From Sphingopyxis sp. MSC1_008 (lineage in GTDB: Bacteria; Pseudomonadota; Alphaproteobacteria; Sphingomonadales; Sphingomonadaceae), in the NCBI RefSeq assembly GCF_023197165.1, contig NZ_JALPRD010000001.1:248001-312000 (forward strand): DNA of 64,000 bases, given 5' to 3'. Position 1 is the stretch's first letter; every line of letters begins with the position of its first letter. Both the position numbers and the translations under genes were made by a program. The notes below the pieces were generated by a model, which worked only from the letters and a program-made list of their open reading frames with translations, was not told the origin of the DNA and ran no database searches. Shown piece after piece: positions 52,515-60,984 of the stretch.

Positions 52515-53879
52515 CTATTTCTTCTCCGCCGCTTTTTTCTTGCGCATCGCGTCGTGGAAACGGTCGGCCCAGCCGGGCTTGACCAGCTGCTCGGCGCGAA
52601 CGAGGCGAAGCTCGCCGTCGGCGACGTCGGCGGTCACCGCGCTGCCCGCGGCGACGATCGCGTCGCGGCCGATCCTGACCGGTGCGATCAGCGCGCTGTT
52701 CGATCCGATGAAGGCATTCTCGCCGATCTCGGTGTGATATTTGAAATAGCCGTCATAGTTGCAGGTGATCGTGCCCGCGCCGATGTTCGCGCCCGCACCA
52801 ACCGTGACGTCGCCCAGATAAGTGAGGTGGTTCGCCTTCGCGCCCTTTCCCAGCACCGCTTTCTTGGTCTCGACGAAATTGCCGATCTTCGCCTTCTCGC
52901 CGAGGATCGTGCCGGGGCGCAGCCGCGCGAACGGGCCGACTTCGCAGCCGGTGCCGACGATAGCACCTTCGATATGGCAGTTCGCGCGGATCTTCACATT
53001 GTCGGCGATCTTCGTGCCGGGGCCGAAGAAGACATTGGGCTCGATCGTCACGTCGCGGCCCAGCTCGGTATCCCATGAAAACCATACGGTGTCGGGAGCG
53101 CGCAGCGACGCGCCGCCCGCCATCGCTTCCTCACGCTTGAACGCCTGCCATTGCGCCTCGGCCGCCGCAAGTTCGGCGCGGCTGTTGATCCCGGCGACGT
53201 CGGCCGGATCGGTCTTCACGACCGCGCAGGACCGTCCGTCGGCGTTCGCGATATTGACGATATCGACGAGATAAAATTCCTTCGCGGCATTATTGTCGGT
53301 GACACGCGCGAGCAGCGCGAAGAGGTCGCGCGCCTTCGCCGCCATCAGCCCCGAATTGCACAGCGTCACCGCGCGTTCGGCGTCGGTCGCGTCCTTGTGC
53401 TCGACCATTTTCACAACGCGGTCGCCTTCGGTGATGACGCGGCCATATTGCAGCGCATCGGCGGGCTCGAACGCAAGGACGACGACGGCGGGGGCGTCGG
53501 CAGCCCCGAGGCGATCGATCATCGCCCGCATCGTCGCGGCGGGGACGAAAGGTACGTCGCCATAGAGGATCAGCACGTTTCCGTCGAAACCCGTCAGGGC
53601 GCCTTCGGCCTTCTGCACCGCGTGGCCGGTGCCGAGCTGCGGGTCCTGCACCGCCAGATCGGCGCTGCCCGCGAGCACAGCTTCAAGCTGGTCGGCCTTG
53701 TCGCCGACGATCACGACCTTTTTCGCAGGGCTCAGTTCGTCGACGCTCGCCATCAGGTGCAACAGCATCGGCCGCCCCGCGATCGGGTGCAGCACCTTGT
53801 GCAGGTCGGACTTCATGCGGGTGCCCTTGCCCGCGGCAAGGACAACAGCGGCAATGGGGGCGGCGATTTTATTGCTCAT
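52515..53879 (-). CDS. glmU: Bifunctional UDP-N-acetylglucosamine diphosphorylase/glucosamine-1-phosphate acetyltransferase
   Basis: A 454-residue two-domain enzyme for the last two steps to UDP-GlcNAc. The N-terminal uridyltransferase has VVLAAGKGTRMKSDLHKVLHP and LYGDVPFV. The C-terminal left-handed beta-helix acetyltransferase has repeating hexapeptides and the catalytic region NFVETKKAVLGKGAKANHLTYLGD with GAGTITCNYDG. Length is standard. ATG 53879 was chosen; an in-frame ATG at 53891 adds four residues. Divergent from gph. Confidence 0.96.
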   Translation of the reverse strand: MSNKIAAPIAAVVLAAGKGTRMKSDLHKVLHPIAGRPMLLHLMASVDELSPAKKVVIVGDKADQLEAVLAGSADLAVQDPQLGTGHAVQKAEGALTGFDGNVLILYGDVPFVPAATMRAMIDRLGAADAPAVVVLAFEPADALQYGRVITEGDRVVKMVEHKDATDAERAVTLCNSGLMAAKARDLFALLARVTDNNAAKEFYLVDIVNIANADGRSCAVVKTDPADVAGINSRAELAAAEAQWQAFKREEAMAGGASLRAPDTVWFSWDTELGRDVTIEPNVFFGPGTKIADNVKIRANCHIEGAIVGTGCEVGPFARLRPGTILGEKAKIGNFVETKKAVLGKGAKANHLTYLGDVTVGAGANIGAGTITCNYDGYFKYHTEIGENAFIGSNSALIAPVRIGRDAIVAAGSAVTADVADGELRLVRAEQLVKPGWADRFHDAMRKKKAAEKK

Positions 53880-53938
53880 GCGCGCAGCCATGCCAGCAAA
53901 TCATTGCGGTTTCCAGAGCATCGCGCCATGCGCGGCGG

Positions 53939-54601
53939 ATGAACGGATTTCCTTTTGCGATCGTCGGCTTCGACCTCGACGGCACGCTCCTCGATACGCT
54001 CGGCGACCTTGCGGCGGCGGTCAATCATACGCTGGGACTGACGGACCGCGCCCCGCTGGCCGAAGCAGCCGTGCGGCCGATGATCGGTCGCGGCGCGAAA
54101 CATATGCTCGAGGAAGGGCTGCGCGCGTCCGGCGGCGTCCCCGATGGCGCGGTCGAGCGGCTCTATCCCGAACTTCTCGCCTTCTACGAAGCGCATATCG
54201 CGGTCCACAGCCGCCCCTTCCCCGGGGTGATCGCCGCGCTCGACCGGCTCGATGCGCTGGGCGTTCGCACCGCGGTCGTCACCAACAAGGCCGAGCATCT
54301 GGCGCGCGTCCTGCTCGGCGAATTCGGTCTCGCCGACCGCATGGCGACGATCATCGGCGGCGATACGCTCGGTGTCCGCAAACCGTCGCCCGAACCGATC
54401 CATGCGATGATCGAGCGATGCGGCGGCGGGCGCGCGGCCTTTGTCGGCGACAGCATCTATGATGTGATGGCAGCGAAGAATGCGGGCGTGCCGAGCGTCG
54501 CGGTCAGCTTCGGCTTTCTCGACCGGCCCGCTCCCGAACTCGGGGCCGATCACGTGATCGATCATTTTGACGAATTGGTGCCGCTGCTCGCGACGCTTTA
54601 G
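53939..54601 (+). CDS. gph: Phosphoglycolate phosphatase
   Basis: A 220-residue HAD phosphatase that removes phosphate from 2-phosphoglycolate, a product of DNA repair and oxygenation. Motif I is IVGFDLDGTLLDTLGDL, motif II VVTNKAEHL, motif III GVRKPSPEPIHAMIERC and motif IV AFVGDSIYDVMAAKNAGVP. The cap lies between motifs I and II (PMIGRGAKHMLEEG). It converges with the nucleotidyltransferase gene at 54598, overlapping its stop by four bases. Confidence 0.9.
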   Translation: MNGFPFAIVGFDLDGTLLDTLGDLAAAVNHTLGLTDRAPLAEAAVRPMIGRGAKHMLEEGLRASGGVPDGAVERLYPELLAFYEAHIAVHSRPFPGVIAALDRLDALGVRTAVVTNKAEHLARVLLGEFGLADRMATIIGGDTLGVRKPSPEPIHAMIERCGGGRAAFVGDSIYDVMAAKNAGVPSVAVSFGFLDRPAPELGADHVIDHFDELVPLLATL

Positions 54602-55611
54602 CGCTTCCGCCACTTCGTCCAGAGATGCCGCGCGAGCATCGCGGGCGGCATGCGCAGCCAGTGTGAACGGATATAGAAAGCCTGTTCAAGCAGCGGGTCG
54701 GTCACGCGGCCCCAATCGTCGCGCGCGAACAGGCGGCGGCGGAACCAGCCGTCGGCCGGATCCTGCCGATCCCACCCACTTGGCAGCGCCGCACCATAAA
54801 GATCGCGCGACAGCCGCGCGGCGCGGTGAACGGCGCTTTGCAATCCGTGCAGCGCCGCCCGGCCGTCGAGCTGCCCCCAAAACCCCGGATTGGCCGCCGC
54901 GAAGTCGCGCGTCATCGTGTGGAAATCCCACAGATTGCGCAGCCCGCCCTGCAAATCGCCGTCGGCAAGCATATGCGCGGCGCAGTGGCACGCCATGTCG
55001 GCAGGGTTCAGCACCGCGAAACCCGCGCTGCTGGTCACCGCATCGCTGACCAACGCCAGCGCGTCGGGGGTGATCCGGTGGGTGCGTGGCAGGATCGTGT
55101 GGTGGACATCGACCATCCGGTCGCGCGCCCTGTGGATCATCGGCGGCAGCTCGTGCATATGCTGGCGGTAATAGGCGTCGTCATAAGGATCGGACTTCAC
55201 CCATTCCCACCCCGCCTTGAGCAGCAGGTTTTCGGCGCGGCGGATGTCGGGCGCGAGGACCAATATGTCGAGGTCGCCGATCTGGCGTCCCGCGGCGCAC
55301 GACATGTCCGCGGCGGCATAGGCCGCGCCTTTCAACAGCACGAACTCGATCCCCGCGGGGGCGAGCGCGCGCCGCGCCATCTCCGCCTCCCACAACGCCT
55401 GGCGCTGCGCGACTTTGGCGACGGTGCGCTGGTCGGCGAAGAGCGCGGCGACGGCCGGCGGCAGACCGGCATCGGCGAGCCGGTGCGCGAGCGTCGCGAG
55501 CATCGCCTCGCTGCGCGCGACGCCGATCGCGCCGTCCCAGTCACGCGGAGCCAGCGTGGCCGGGTCGCGGCGGCCGGCGAGCAGGTCGACGAAGCTTCGT
55601 ACCGCGCTCAC
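54598..55611 (-). CDS. Nucleotidyltransferase family protein of the HprK-related cassette
   Basis: A 337-residue protein of the uncharacterised nucleotidyltransferase family (minimal NTase fold). FVLLKGAAYAAADMSCAAGRQIGDLDILVLA near residue 95 carries the D-x-D metal site expected of nucleotidyltransferases, and MVDVHHTILPRTHRI supplies a possible third acidic residue and histidines. The GTG at 55611 overlaps the kinase stop as GTGA. It is the third gene of a coupled set with an HprK-like kinase and a PqqD-like protein, suggesting sequential modification of one target. The target is unknown. Confidence 0.82.
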   Translation of the reverse strand: MSAVRSFVDLLAGRRDPATLAPRDWDGAIGVARSEAMLATLAHRLADAGLPPAVAALFADQRTVAKVAQRQALWEAEMARRALAPAGIEFVLLKGAAYAAADMSCAAGRQIGDLDILVLAPDIRRAENLLLKAGWEWVKSDPYDDAYYRQHMHELPPMIHRARDRMVDVHHTILPRTHRITPDALALVSDAVTSSAGFAVLNPADMACHCAAHMLADGDLQGGLRNLWDFHTMTRDFAAANPGFWGQLDGRAALHGLQSAVHRAARLSRDLYGAALPSGWDRQDPADGWFRRRLFARDDWGRVTDPLLEQAFYIRSHWLRMPPAMLARHLWTKWRKR

Positions 55612-56474
55612 AGCGCCGCCTCCGCCCAAAGCTGCTCGACCAGTGCGAGACCCGCGGCGCTGTCGGGATAGGAAATACCGAACGCCGGGGTTTCGCGAAC
55701 GAGCCGCGTCAGTGCGGCGAAACCCGCCTCGCCGAGCGCGACATAGTTGGTCGACGCCTCGGTCAGCCGGACAAAGGCCTCGCCTTCACCCATCGGCTCG
55801 ACCGCTACCTCACCGCCAAAGCGCGGGAAGAGCAGCAGCGCGGGACGCGCGGGTTCGTGCATCGCCGCGATCGCGTCGGCACGCGGGATCAGGTGGCGGA
55901 TATCGCCCTTCGGCGTTGCGGCGAGCAGCGGGCCGAGCCGCGCGGGATCGACGCGCGCGGCCACCTCGGCGATCGCTTCATTCTTGAGGCTCACCGCGCG
56001 CGGGAAAGCGAAAGCCTCGCCGCCGGTGGGGTCGATCAAGGTGAATTCGTCGCCCATCAGCCGCCAGTCGCTCTCGCCGAGCAGCGCGGCGAGCGTCGAT
56101 TTGCCCGAGCCGGACTCGCCCGACATGATCAGCGCGCGGCCATCCTTCGCCACCGCGCTCGCATGCAGCAACATATGCCGCCGCCAGCCGAGCGCGACCT
56201 GCAAATTCATCCCCATTTCGGCGGCGAGCAGCCCCATCGACAGCGGCAGCGGCAACGCGTCGGGAACGACGAAATCGCCGCCGATATGCACCGAGGGCCG
56301 CAGCCAGCGCCGCCACGGCCGCGCCGCGAACAGCCGCACGGTTGCGTCGGCGGGGCGCACATCGTCCTGCGAATATCCGGCGTACAGCCTCGCAAGCGCC
56401 GCGACCGGCTCGGCCCAGTCGCTTCCGATCCGGAACTGCACCGGGCCGACGGCTATGCGCACATGATGCCTCAC
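55608..56474 (-). CDS. HprK-related kinase A
   Basis: A 288-residue P-loop kinase related to the C-terminal catalytic domain of HPr kinase/phosphorylase. Walker A is IMSGESGSGKSTLAALL near residue 117, MGDEFTLIDP follows at the B position, and FPRAVSLKNEAI is also family-typical. It lacks the HprK N-terminal domain, and no HPr is near. It starts with GTG at 56474, overlapping the PqqD-like stop (GTGA). Proteins of this type occur with PqqD-like and nucleotidyltransferase partners in what has been called the HPr-rel-A system. The phosphorylated substrate is unknown. Confidence 0.87.
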   Translation of the reverse strand: MRHHVRIAVGPVQFRIGSDWAEPVAALARLYAGYSQDDVRPADATVRLFAARPWRRWLRPSVHIGGDFVVPDALPLPLSMGLLAAEMGMNLQVALGWRRHMLLHASAVAKDGRALIMSGESGSGKSTLAALLGESDWRLMGDEFTLIDPTGGEAFAFPRAVSLKNEAIAEVAARVDPARLGPLLAATPKGDIRHLIPRADAIAAMHEPARPALLLFPRFGGEVAVEPMGEGEAFVRLTEASTNYVALGEAGFAALTRLVRETPAFGISYPDSAAGLALVEQLWAEAAL

Positions 56475-56752
56475 GCGCGCTCCACGAGTCCCATCGCTGC
56501 AAGTTCGCCGAGCCGCTCGGCAAGGATCGCCTGAACATCGTCGTCGCCGCAAAGATCGAAGGCCGCCGCAAGGCGCGAGGCGAGGCGCGCGGCGCTGCAC
56601 GCGTCGGTGCCCATGGCGCCCAGAATTTCGGGCATCGGCGAGACGACGAGATGCGTCTGCATCGAGCGCCGGTCGAAAATCGCGGTCAGTTCGCCGAGCG
56701 GCTCGATACGCAGCGCGCCCGGCGGCGCGGCGCGGTAGGTGCGATCAGTCAT
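56471..56752 (-). CDS. PqqD-like peptide-binding protein (HPr-rel-A system)
   Basis: A 93-residue protein with a PqqD/RRE-type winged-helix pattern (LTAIFDRRSMQTHLVVSPMPEILGAM; AILAERLGELAAMGLVER). PqqD-type domains bind leader peptides and present them to modifying enzymes. It overlaps MarR upstream and the kinase downstream, so kinase and nucleotidyltransferase probably act on a peptide or carrier that it holds. No precursor peptide gene is recognisable next to it. Confidence 0.8.
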   Translation of the reverse strand: MTDRTYRAAPPGALRIEPLGELTAIFDRRSMQTHLVVSPMPEILGAMGTDACSAARLASRLAAAFDLCGDDDVQAILAERLGELAAMGLVERA

Positions 56753-57191
56753 AGACTTCGGCGGCGGCGGTCAGTTTCGCAAGGATCGCCATCAGGGTCG
56801 CGCGTTCGCTGGCGCTGATGTTCGATTCGAGTTGCGCCTCGCTGGCCAACGCCGCGGGGACGATCGCGTTATACAGCGAGCGTCCCGTTTCGGTGAGTTC
56901 GAGATGGTGCGAACGCCCATCGGCCTCATGCGCCTGGCGCGCGATCAGCTGGCGGTCGGCCAAGGCTTTTGCTGCGCGGTTCACCGTCACCTTGTCCATG
57001 CGCGTCGCCTCGACCAGCTCGCGCTGCGTCTTCGGCTGCCCTTCGCCGAGCACCGCCATCAACCGCCATTCGGGAATCTTCAGCCCGAAGCGATTCTCAT
57101 ATTCGGCGGCGATCCGGCTCGACAGGGCATTCGATGCGATGGACAGGCGGTAAGGCAGGAAATTATCGAGATTCAGCTTCTTCGCGGCCAT
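56745..57191 (-). CDS. MarR-family transcriptional regulator
   Basis: A 148-residue winged-helix repressor. KIPEWRLMAVLGEGQPKTQRELVEATRMDKVTVNRAAKALADRQLIAR is the DNA-binding core, and the wing EADGRSHHLELTETGRSLY follows. It begins the block with the PqqD-like gene, overlapping it by eight bases. It may regulate this cassette or serve a separate target. The ligand is unknown. Confidence 0.9.
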   Translation of the reverse strand: MAAKKLNLDNFLPYRLSIASNALSSRIAAEYENRFGLKIPEWRLMAVLGEGQPKTQRELVEATRMDKVTVNRAAKALADRQLIARQAHEADGRSHHLELTETGRSLYNAIVPAALASEAQLESNISASERATLMAILAKLTAAAEVYD

Positions 57192-57279
57192 GAATTGGTA
57201 ACCCCCAAACGCTCAAAAATCCCGGCGCGCCCATCCTATCGCCTGTTTCGGGCCTGTGAAGGGCGGAATGACGCAGGGG

Positions 57280-59319
57280 TCAGAAAGAAAGGCGCGCGCC
57301 GACCCACAAGGTTCGGGGCGTCGCGCGTTCGACGATGCCCGACGACGAGATTGCGGCGGGTACCATCTCGTCGAAGATATTTTCGCCACGCGCCTCGATG
57401 CTGACCGCGTCCGAAAAGCGCCACGACAGCCCGGCGTCGAGCGTCAACGCGTCGTCGAGCGCGAGCAGCCCCAGATCGTCCTCATTCTGCTTGCCGATGT
57501 AACGCAACGTCGCAAAGCCGCCGAACGGGCCGCCCGTGTTGCTGCGCAGCGACACGCTGCCGCCGTGCTTCGCGATTTGCGCCGGGCGGCGGCCGTCGAG
57601 CCCAAGTGCCGCGCCCGATGCGTCGACCTTGGCGTCGGTGAAGGCATAGGTCGCGCGCAGCGTCGCGGGACCGATCCGCTGCTCGGCGCTGATCTCGACG
57701 CCCTTGCTGTCGATCGCGTCGAGATTCTCCCGCTGGTTGAGGTTCGGCGCGAGCGTGACATTGGCGATCGCATTCGTCAGATGGTTCACGAACAGCGTCG
57801 CCGACAGCTTCGTATCGCCGCTATCCCAATCGGCGCCAACCTCGCCACCCCACAGGCGTTCGGGTTCCAGCGCGGCATTCGCGGCCGTCACTTCGGCGCC
57901 GACGCGGAACGGGCGATAGAGTTCGTTGAGCGTCGGCAGCCGCCAGCCGCGATAGGCGGCAGCGCGCAGTGAAAAGGCGTCCGATGCCCACCGAATGCCG
58001 GCGCGGCCGCTGCCTTCCCAGCCCTGTCGCGAAGCGAAGCGCAGGTCAGTGATCACCGGCCCGGCGATATTGCGTTCGAGACGATAGCCCTCGCCCAGCC
58101 ACCAACGGTCGACGCGGCCGCTGAGCGTCCAGAGGAAGTCGCTGAAGCGATCGCCCGATGTCCATTCGGCGAAGGCGCCAACGGTGTCGCTGCTGCCGCC
58201 CGCAAAGCGGTGGCGGCCAGGGATCAAGCTGGTGAAGAAGAAGTCCTCCTCGGTACGGCCGACCGTCCGCCGCCAGTCGACACCGACACGAAGCGGATTC
58301 GACCCATCGAAGGCCGGGCGAAATTCGAACCGCGCGCCAAGGCCGGTCGCGGGCACGCGCTGAAAAAGCGCCGGCGCGACGCTGTTCCGTCCCGCCGCGA
58401 CACTCGCGAAGCCGCTTTCGAAATCGCGGAGTTGGACATAGCCGAGTGCAAGCCATTGTGCCTCGCCGTCGTGGATGAAACGCAGGCTGGCGTCGATCCC
58501 GTCGAATTTGCTTTGGGTAAAATCGGTCCCGCGGTCGCGCCGGTCCGAAAAGCCGCGCACGCTCGCCTCGATCCGACTGTTGTCGCCGGCGTCAAAACGA
58601 AGACGTAAACCAAGTCCGCCTTGCTCGTAAGGCGCCGCGCGGTCGACGGAACCGCGCTGGCCTTTCGCAACCGGCACGAAGCCGTCACCGCGACTGTAGC
58701 GGCCATCGACCGAGACCTGTCCATTGCCGATTGCGCTGCCGACCGAAGCCGATGTATCCCAGCTGTTGCGGCTGCCGTAAGCGAGACTTGCCTCGGCGCC
58801 GTCGGTCATTTCCGAATATAGCCCGACCGTACCCGCCAGCGCGCCCGGACCATCAACCCCGCTGCCGCCACCGCGAGTGACGATGATGCCGCCGAGGTTG
58901 ATCGCGTCATAAGCGCTCCACGCGACCCAACCGCCGAAGGGATCTGCTTGCGGCACGCCGTCGAGTGTGACGAGCGCGCGCGCCGACGCATTGCCGCCGA
59001 GACCGCGCAGCGTAATGCCCTGGCTTGTCGGATGCGCCGAGCGACCGTCGGACCTGCGGAATTGGACCAGCCCGGCCTCGTCGCGAAGACGATTCTCGAC
59101 TCGCGCGCCGAAGCCGGGAGCGACATCGGTCAGGATCGCGGCGTTCTGCACCGCATCGCTGGCGGGTCGGCTCAATACACCGCTGCCATTGACGATGATC
59201 ACGTCGCGCGGCAACGAAGTGCCAAGGATACAGGGAGGCTCCTCGAAAAATTCCTCCTCCTGCGCCATCGCCGCCGCCGGCAGCGCCAGCGCCGCGACCC
59301 CCATCAGAAGGCGGATCAC
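57280..59319 (-). CDS. TonB-dependent receptor
   Basis: A 679-residue outer-membrane receptor with a signal peptide of about 19 residues ending in AAAMAQEE. The TonB box is DVIIVNG, the plug has DVAPGFGARVE, QGITLRGLGGNASARALVTLDGVPQADPFGGWV and IIVTRGGGSGVDGPGAL, and the barrel ends WVGARLSF. It is the last gene of the beta-helix/dihaem cytochrome/GST operon, overlapping the GST gene by four bases. The substrate is unknown; barrel size is on the small side for siderophore receptors. Confidence 0.9.
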   Translation of the reverse strand: MIRLLMGVAALALPAAAMAQEEEFFEEPPCILGTSLPRDVIIVNGSGVLSRPASDAVQNAAILTDVAPGFGARVENRLRDEAGLVQFRRSDGRSAHPTSQGITLRGLGGNASARALVTLDGVPQADPFGGWVAWSAYDAINLGGIIVTRGGGSGVDGPGALAGTVGLYSEMTDGAEASLAYGSRNSWDTSASVGSAIGNGQVSVDGRYSRGDGFVPVAKGQRGSVDRAAPYEQGGLGLRLRFDAGDNSRIEASVRGFSDRRDRGTDFTQSKFDGIDASLRFIHDGEAQWLALGYVQLRDFESGFASVAAGRNSVAPALFQRVPATGLGARFEFRPAFDGSNPLRVGVDWRRTVGRTEEDFFFTSLIPGRHRFAGGSSDTVGAFAEWTSGDRFSDFLWTLSGRVDRWWLGEGYRLERNIAGPVITDLRFASRQGWEGSGRAGIRWASDAFSLRAAAYRGWRLPTLNELYRPFRVGAEVTAANAALEPERLWGGEVGADWDSGDTKLSATLFVNHLTNAIANVTLAPNLNQRENLDAIDSKGVEISAEQRIGPATLRATYAFTDAKVDASGAALGLDGRRPAQIAKHGGSVSLRSNTGGPFGGFATLRYIGKQNEDDLGLLALDDALTLDAGLSWRFSDAVSIEARGENIFDEMVPAAISSSGIVERATPRTLWVGARLSF

Positions 59320-59948
59320 GCGGGCTTTACCGCGTCAGGATGGGCTTTCTGGAAAGCCTCCAATTCCAGGCACGCAGCGTCTATTTCGACGAGCCTTGGG
59401 TAATCGTCGAGCGACACCTCGAACCGCCGCGCATTATACATCTGCGGCACGAGACAGCAGTCGGCGATCCCCGGCGTATCGCCGCCAAGATATTTGCCCT
59501 CGCCCGCCATCGCCTCGAGCGCCTCGAAGCCCTGCGCGATCCACGTCGCGATCCAGCGGTCCTTGGTCTGTTCGTTGAGCCCGAGGTCCTTGGTCAGATA
59601 TTTGAGGACGCGCAGATTGTTGAGCGGATGGATGTCGCTCGCGATGACCTGCGCGCGCGCCAGTGCGACCGCGCGCGGCATCGCCTCTTCGGGGATCAGC
59701 CGCGGTTCGGGAAAGGCGCGGTCGAGCCAGTCGATGATCGCCATGCTCTGGATGATCGGCTCGCCGTCGACGACGAGCATCGGGACGAAGCCCTGCGCAT
59801 TCTGCTCGAGATAGGCGTCGCTGCGCTGCTCGCCCGCGATCAGGCTGATCTCGACGCGCTCATAATCGAGCCCTTTCAGGTTCAGCGCGATGCGAACGCG
59901 AAAGCTGGCCGAGGAGCGGAAATAATCGTGGAGAACAAGCTGGGTCAT
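59316..59948 (-). CDS. maiA: Maleylacetoacetate isomerase-like glutathione S-transferase
   Basis: A 210-residue zeta-class GST. The active-site signature YFRSSASFRVRIALNLKG near residue 9 and SLIAGEQRSDAYL, FVPMLVVDGEPIIQSMAIIDWLD follow the maleylacetoacetate isomerase pattern. This enzyme isomerises maleylacetoacetate to fumarylacetoacetate in tyrosine and homogentisate breakdown. No other gene of that pathway is near; instead it lies between a dihaem cytochrome and a TonB receptor with four-base overlap, so another role is possible. Confidence 0.85.
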   Translation of the reverse strand: MTQLVLHDYFRSSASFRVRIALNLKGLDYERVEISLIAGEQRSDAYLEQNAQGFVPMLVVDGEPIIQSMAIIDWLDRAFPEPRLIPEEAMPRAVALARAQVIASDIHPLNNLRVLKYLTKDLGLNEQTKDRWIATWIAQGFEALEAMAGEGKYLGGDTPGIADCCLVPQMYNARRFEVSLDDYPRLVEIDAACLELEAFQKAHPDAVKPA

Positions 59949-59955
59949 GGCCCGC

Positions 59956-60984
59956 CTAATGCGATGCTTTCGGCATCTCCGCAATCCATTGCCGCAGCAG
60001 CGCCGCGCCCTCCTTATGTACTGTCGAGCGCCCGACCTCGGGCATCGCAATGCCGGGGTCGGTGCTTTCGAGGCGATAGATGAGGAAACTGTGCGCGGGA
60101 TCGCCGGGTGCGATGGCAAAATCCATCCCCCCACTGCCCCGCCCTGCCGCGGTCGGGCGCTTGCCGATACCGTAATTGACGCCCGTCGGATCGTCGGTCC
60201 AGCGCAGGAACAAGCCGCTGTTCGACGCGCTACCCGCGGGATTATGGCAGTGCGCGCAATTGACGTCGAGATAGGCGCGCGCGCGGTCGGCGACGCTGCC
60301 CGCCTTCGGATCATCCCATTGCGGCATCGTCGGCTTCAGCGCTGCGGGATTCTCGAAATAGACGCTGCGCAGCTTGTCCGAAGCCGCCGGGTCGAGGATG
60401 AAATTGCGCGCCTTCGGCCCGATCGGCACGATCTCGCCGGCGAGGCTGTGGCACTCCTTGCACTGGTTCTTGTTCGGCACCGCGTAGCGGATGCTGTGCG
60501 TCTCGCCGTCGGGGCTCTTGAAGGTCACGGGTACGCGGCGGCCGCCCAAGGCCAGCGTCGCGTCCTTGCCGTCGGCGTCCCAGATATAGGGCAGTGCAGT
60601 CCAGCCCGACGCGCGGCGGATCAGCAGCCGCGTCTCGACCGGATGCCCTTCGTCGACATCGCTCCAACCGAAGCTTTTGACGAGCACCGTGCCGACCGGA
60701 AACTCGATGACCCCGTCCGCAAGGACCTTCGCCTTCTTCCCCGCAGGGATCGAGATAAAGCGGTGCTTGTCGGTGTAATCGCTGAACAACGGCGCGCGCA
60801 GCGTGTAGCCGATGCCGGTCGCAGGAAGTTTCGGATCATTGCCGCGGAACAGCCCGAATGCCGACAGCTTCGTCGGCATTGCGTCGCTTTCGACCACCGC
60901 CTGATCGACCGACGGAGCCACGAGCGCCGCCCCGCCGCTTGCACACAGCAGCGCCGCACAAATCGCGGCGAATATGCGTCTCAC
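59956..60984 (-). CDS. Dihaem c-type cytochrome (SO2930 family)
   Basis: A 342-residue exported cytochrome. Signal peptide ends near GGAALVAP. Two haem sites are CKECH (175-179) and CAHCH (243-247). FGWSDVDEGHPVETRLLIRR and RYAVPNKNQC are also characteristic of the family. It overlaps the beta-helix gene by four bases; the two families are usually found as a pair. The redox partner and electron donor are not known. Confidence 0.87.
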   Translation of the reverse strand: MRRIFAAICAALLCASGGAALVAPSVDQAVVESDAMPTKLSAFGLFRGNDPKLPATGIGYTLRAPLFSDYTDKHRFISIPAGKKAKVLADGVIEFPVGTVLVKSFGWSDVDEGHPVETRLLIRRASGWTALPYIWDADGKDATLALGGRRVPVTFKSPDGETHSIRYAVPNKNQCKECHSLAGEIVPIGPKARNFILDPAASDKLRSVYFENPAALKPTMPQWDDPKAGSVADRARAYLDVNCAHCHNPAGSASNSGLFLRWTDDPTGVNYGIGKRPTAAGRGSGGMDFAIAPGDPAHSFLIYRLESTDPGIAMPEVGRSTVHKEGAALLRQWIAEMPKASH

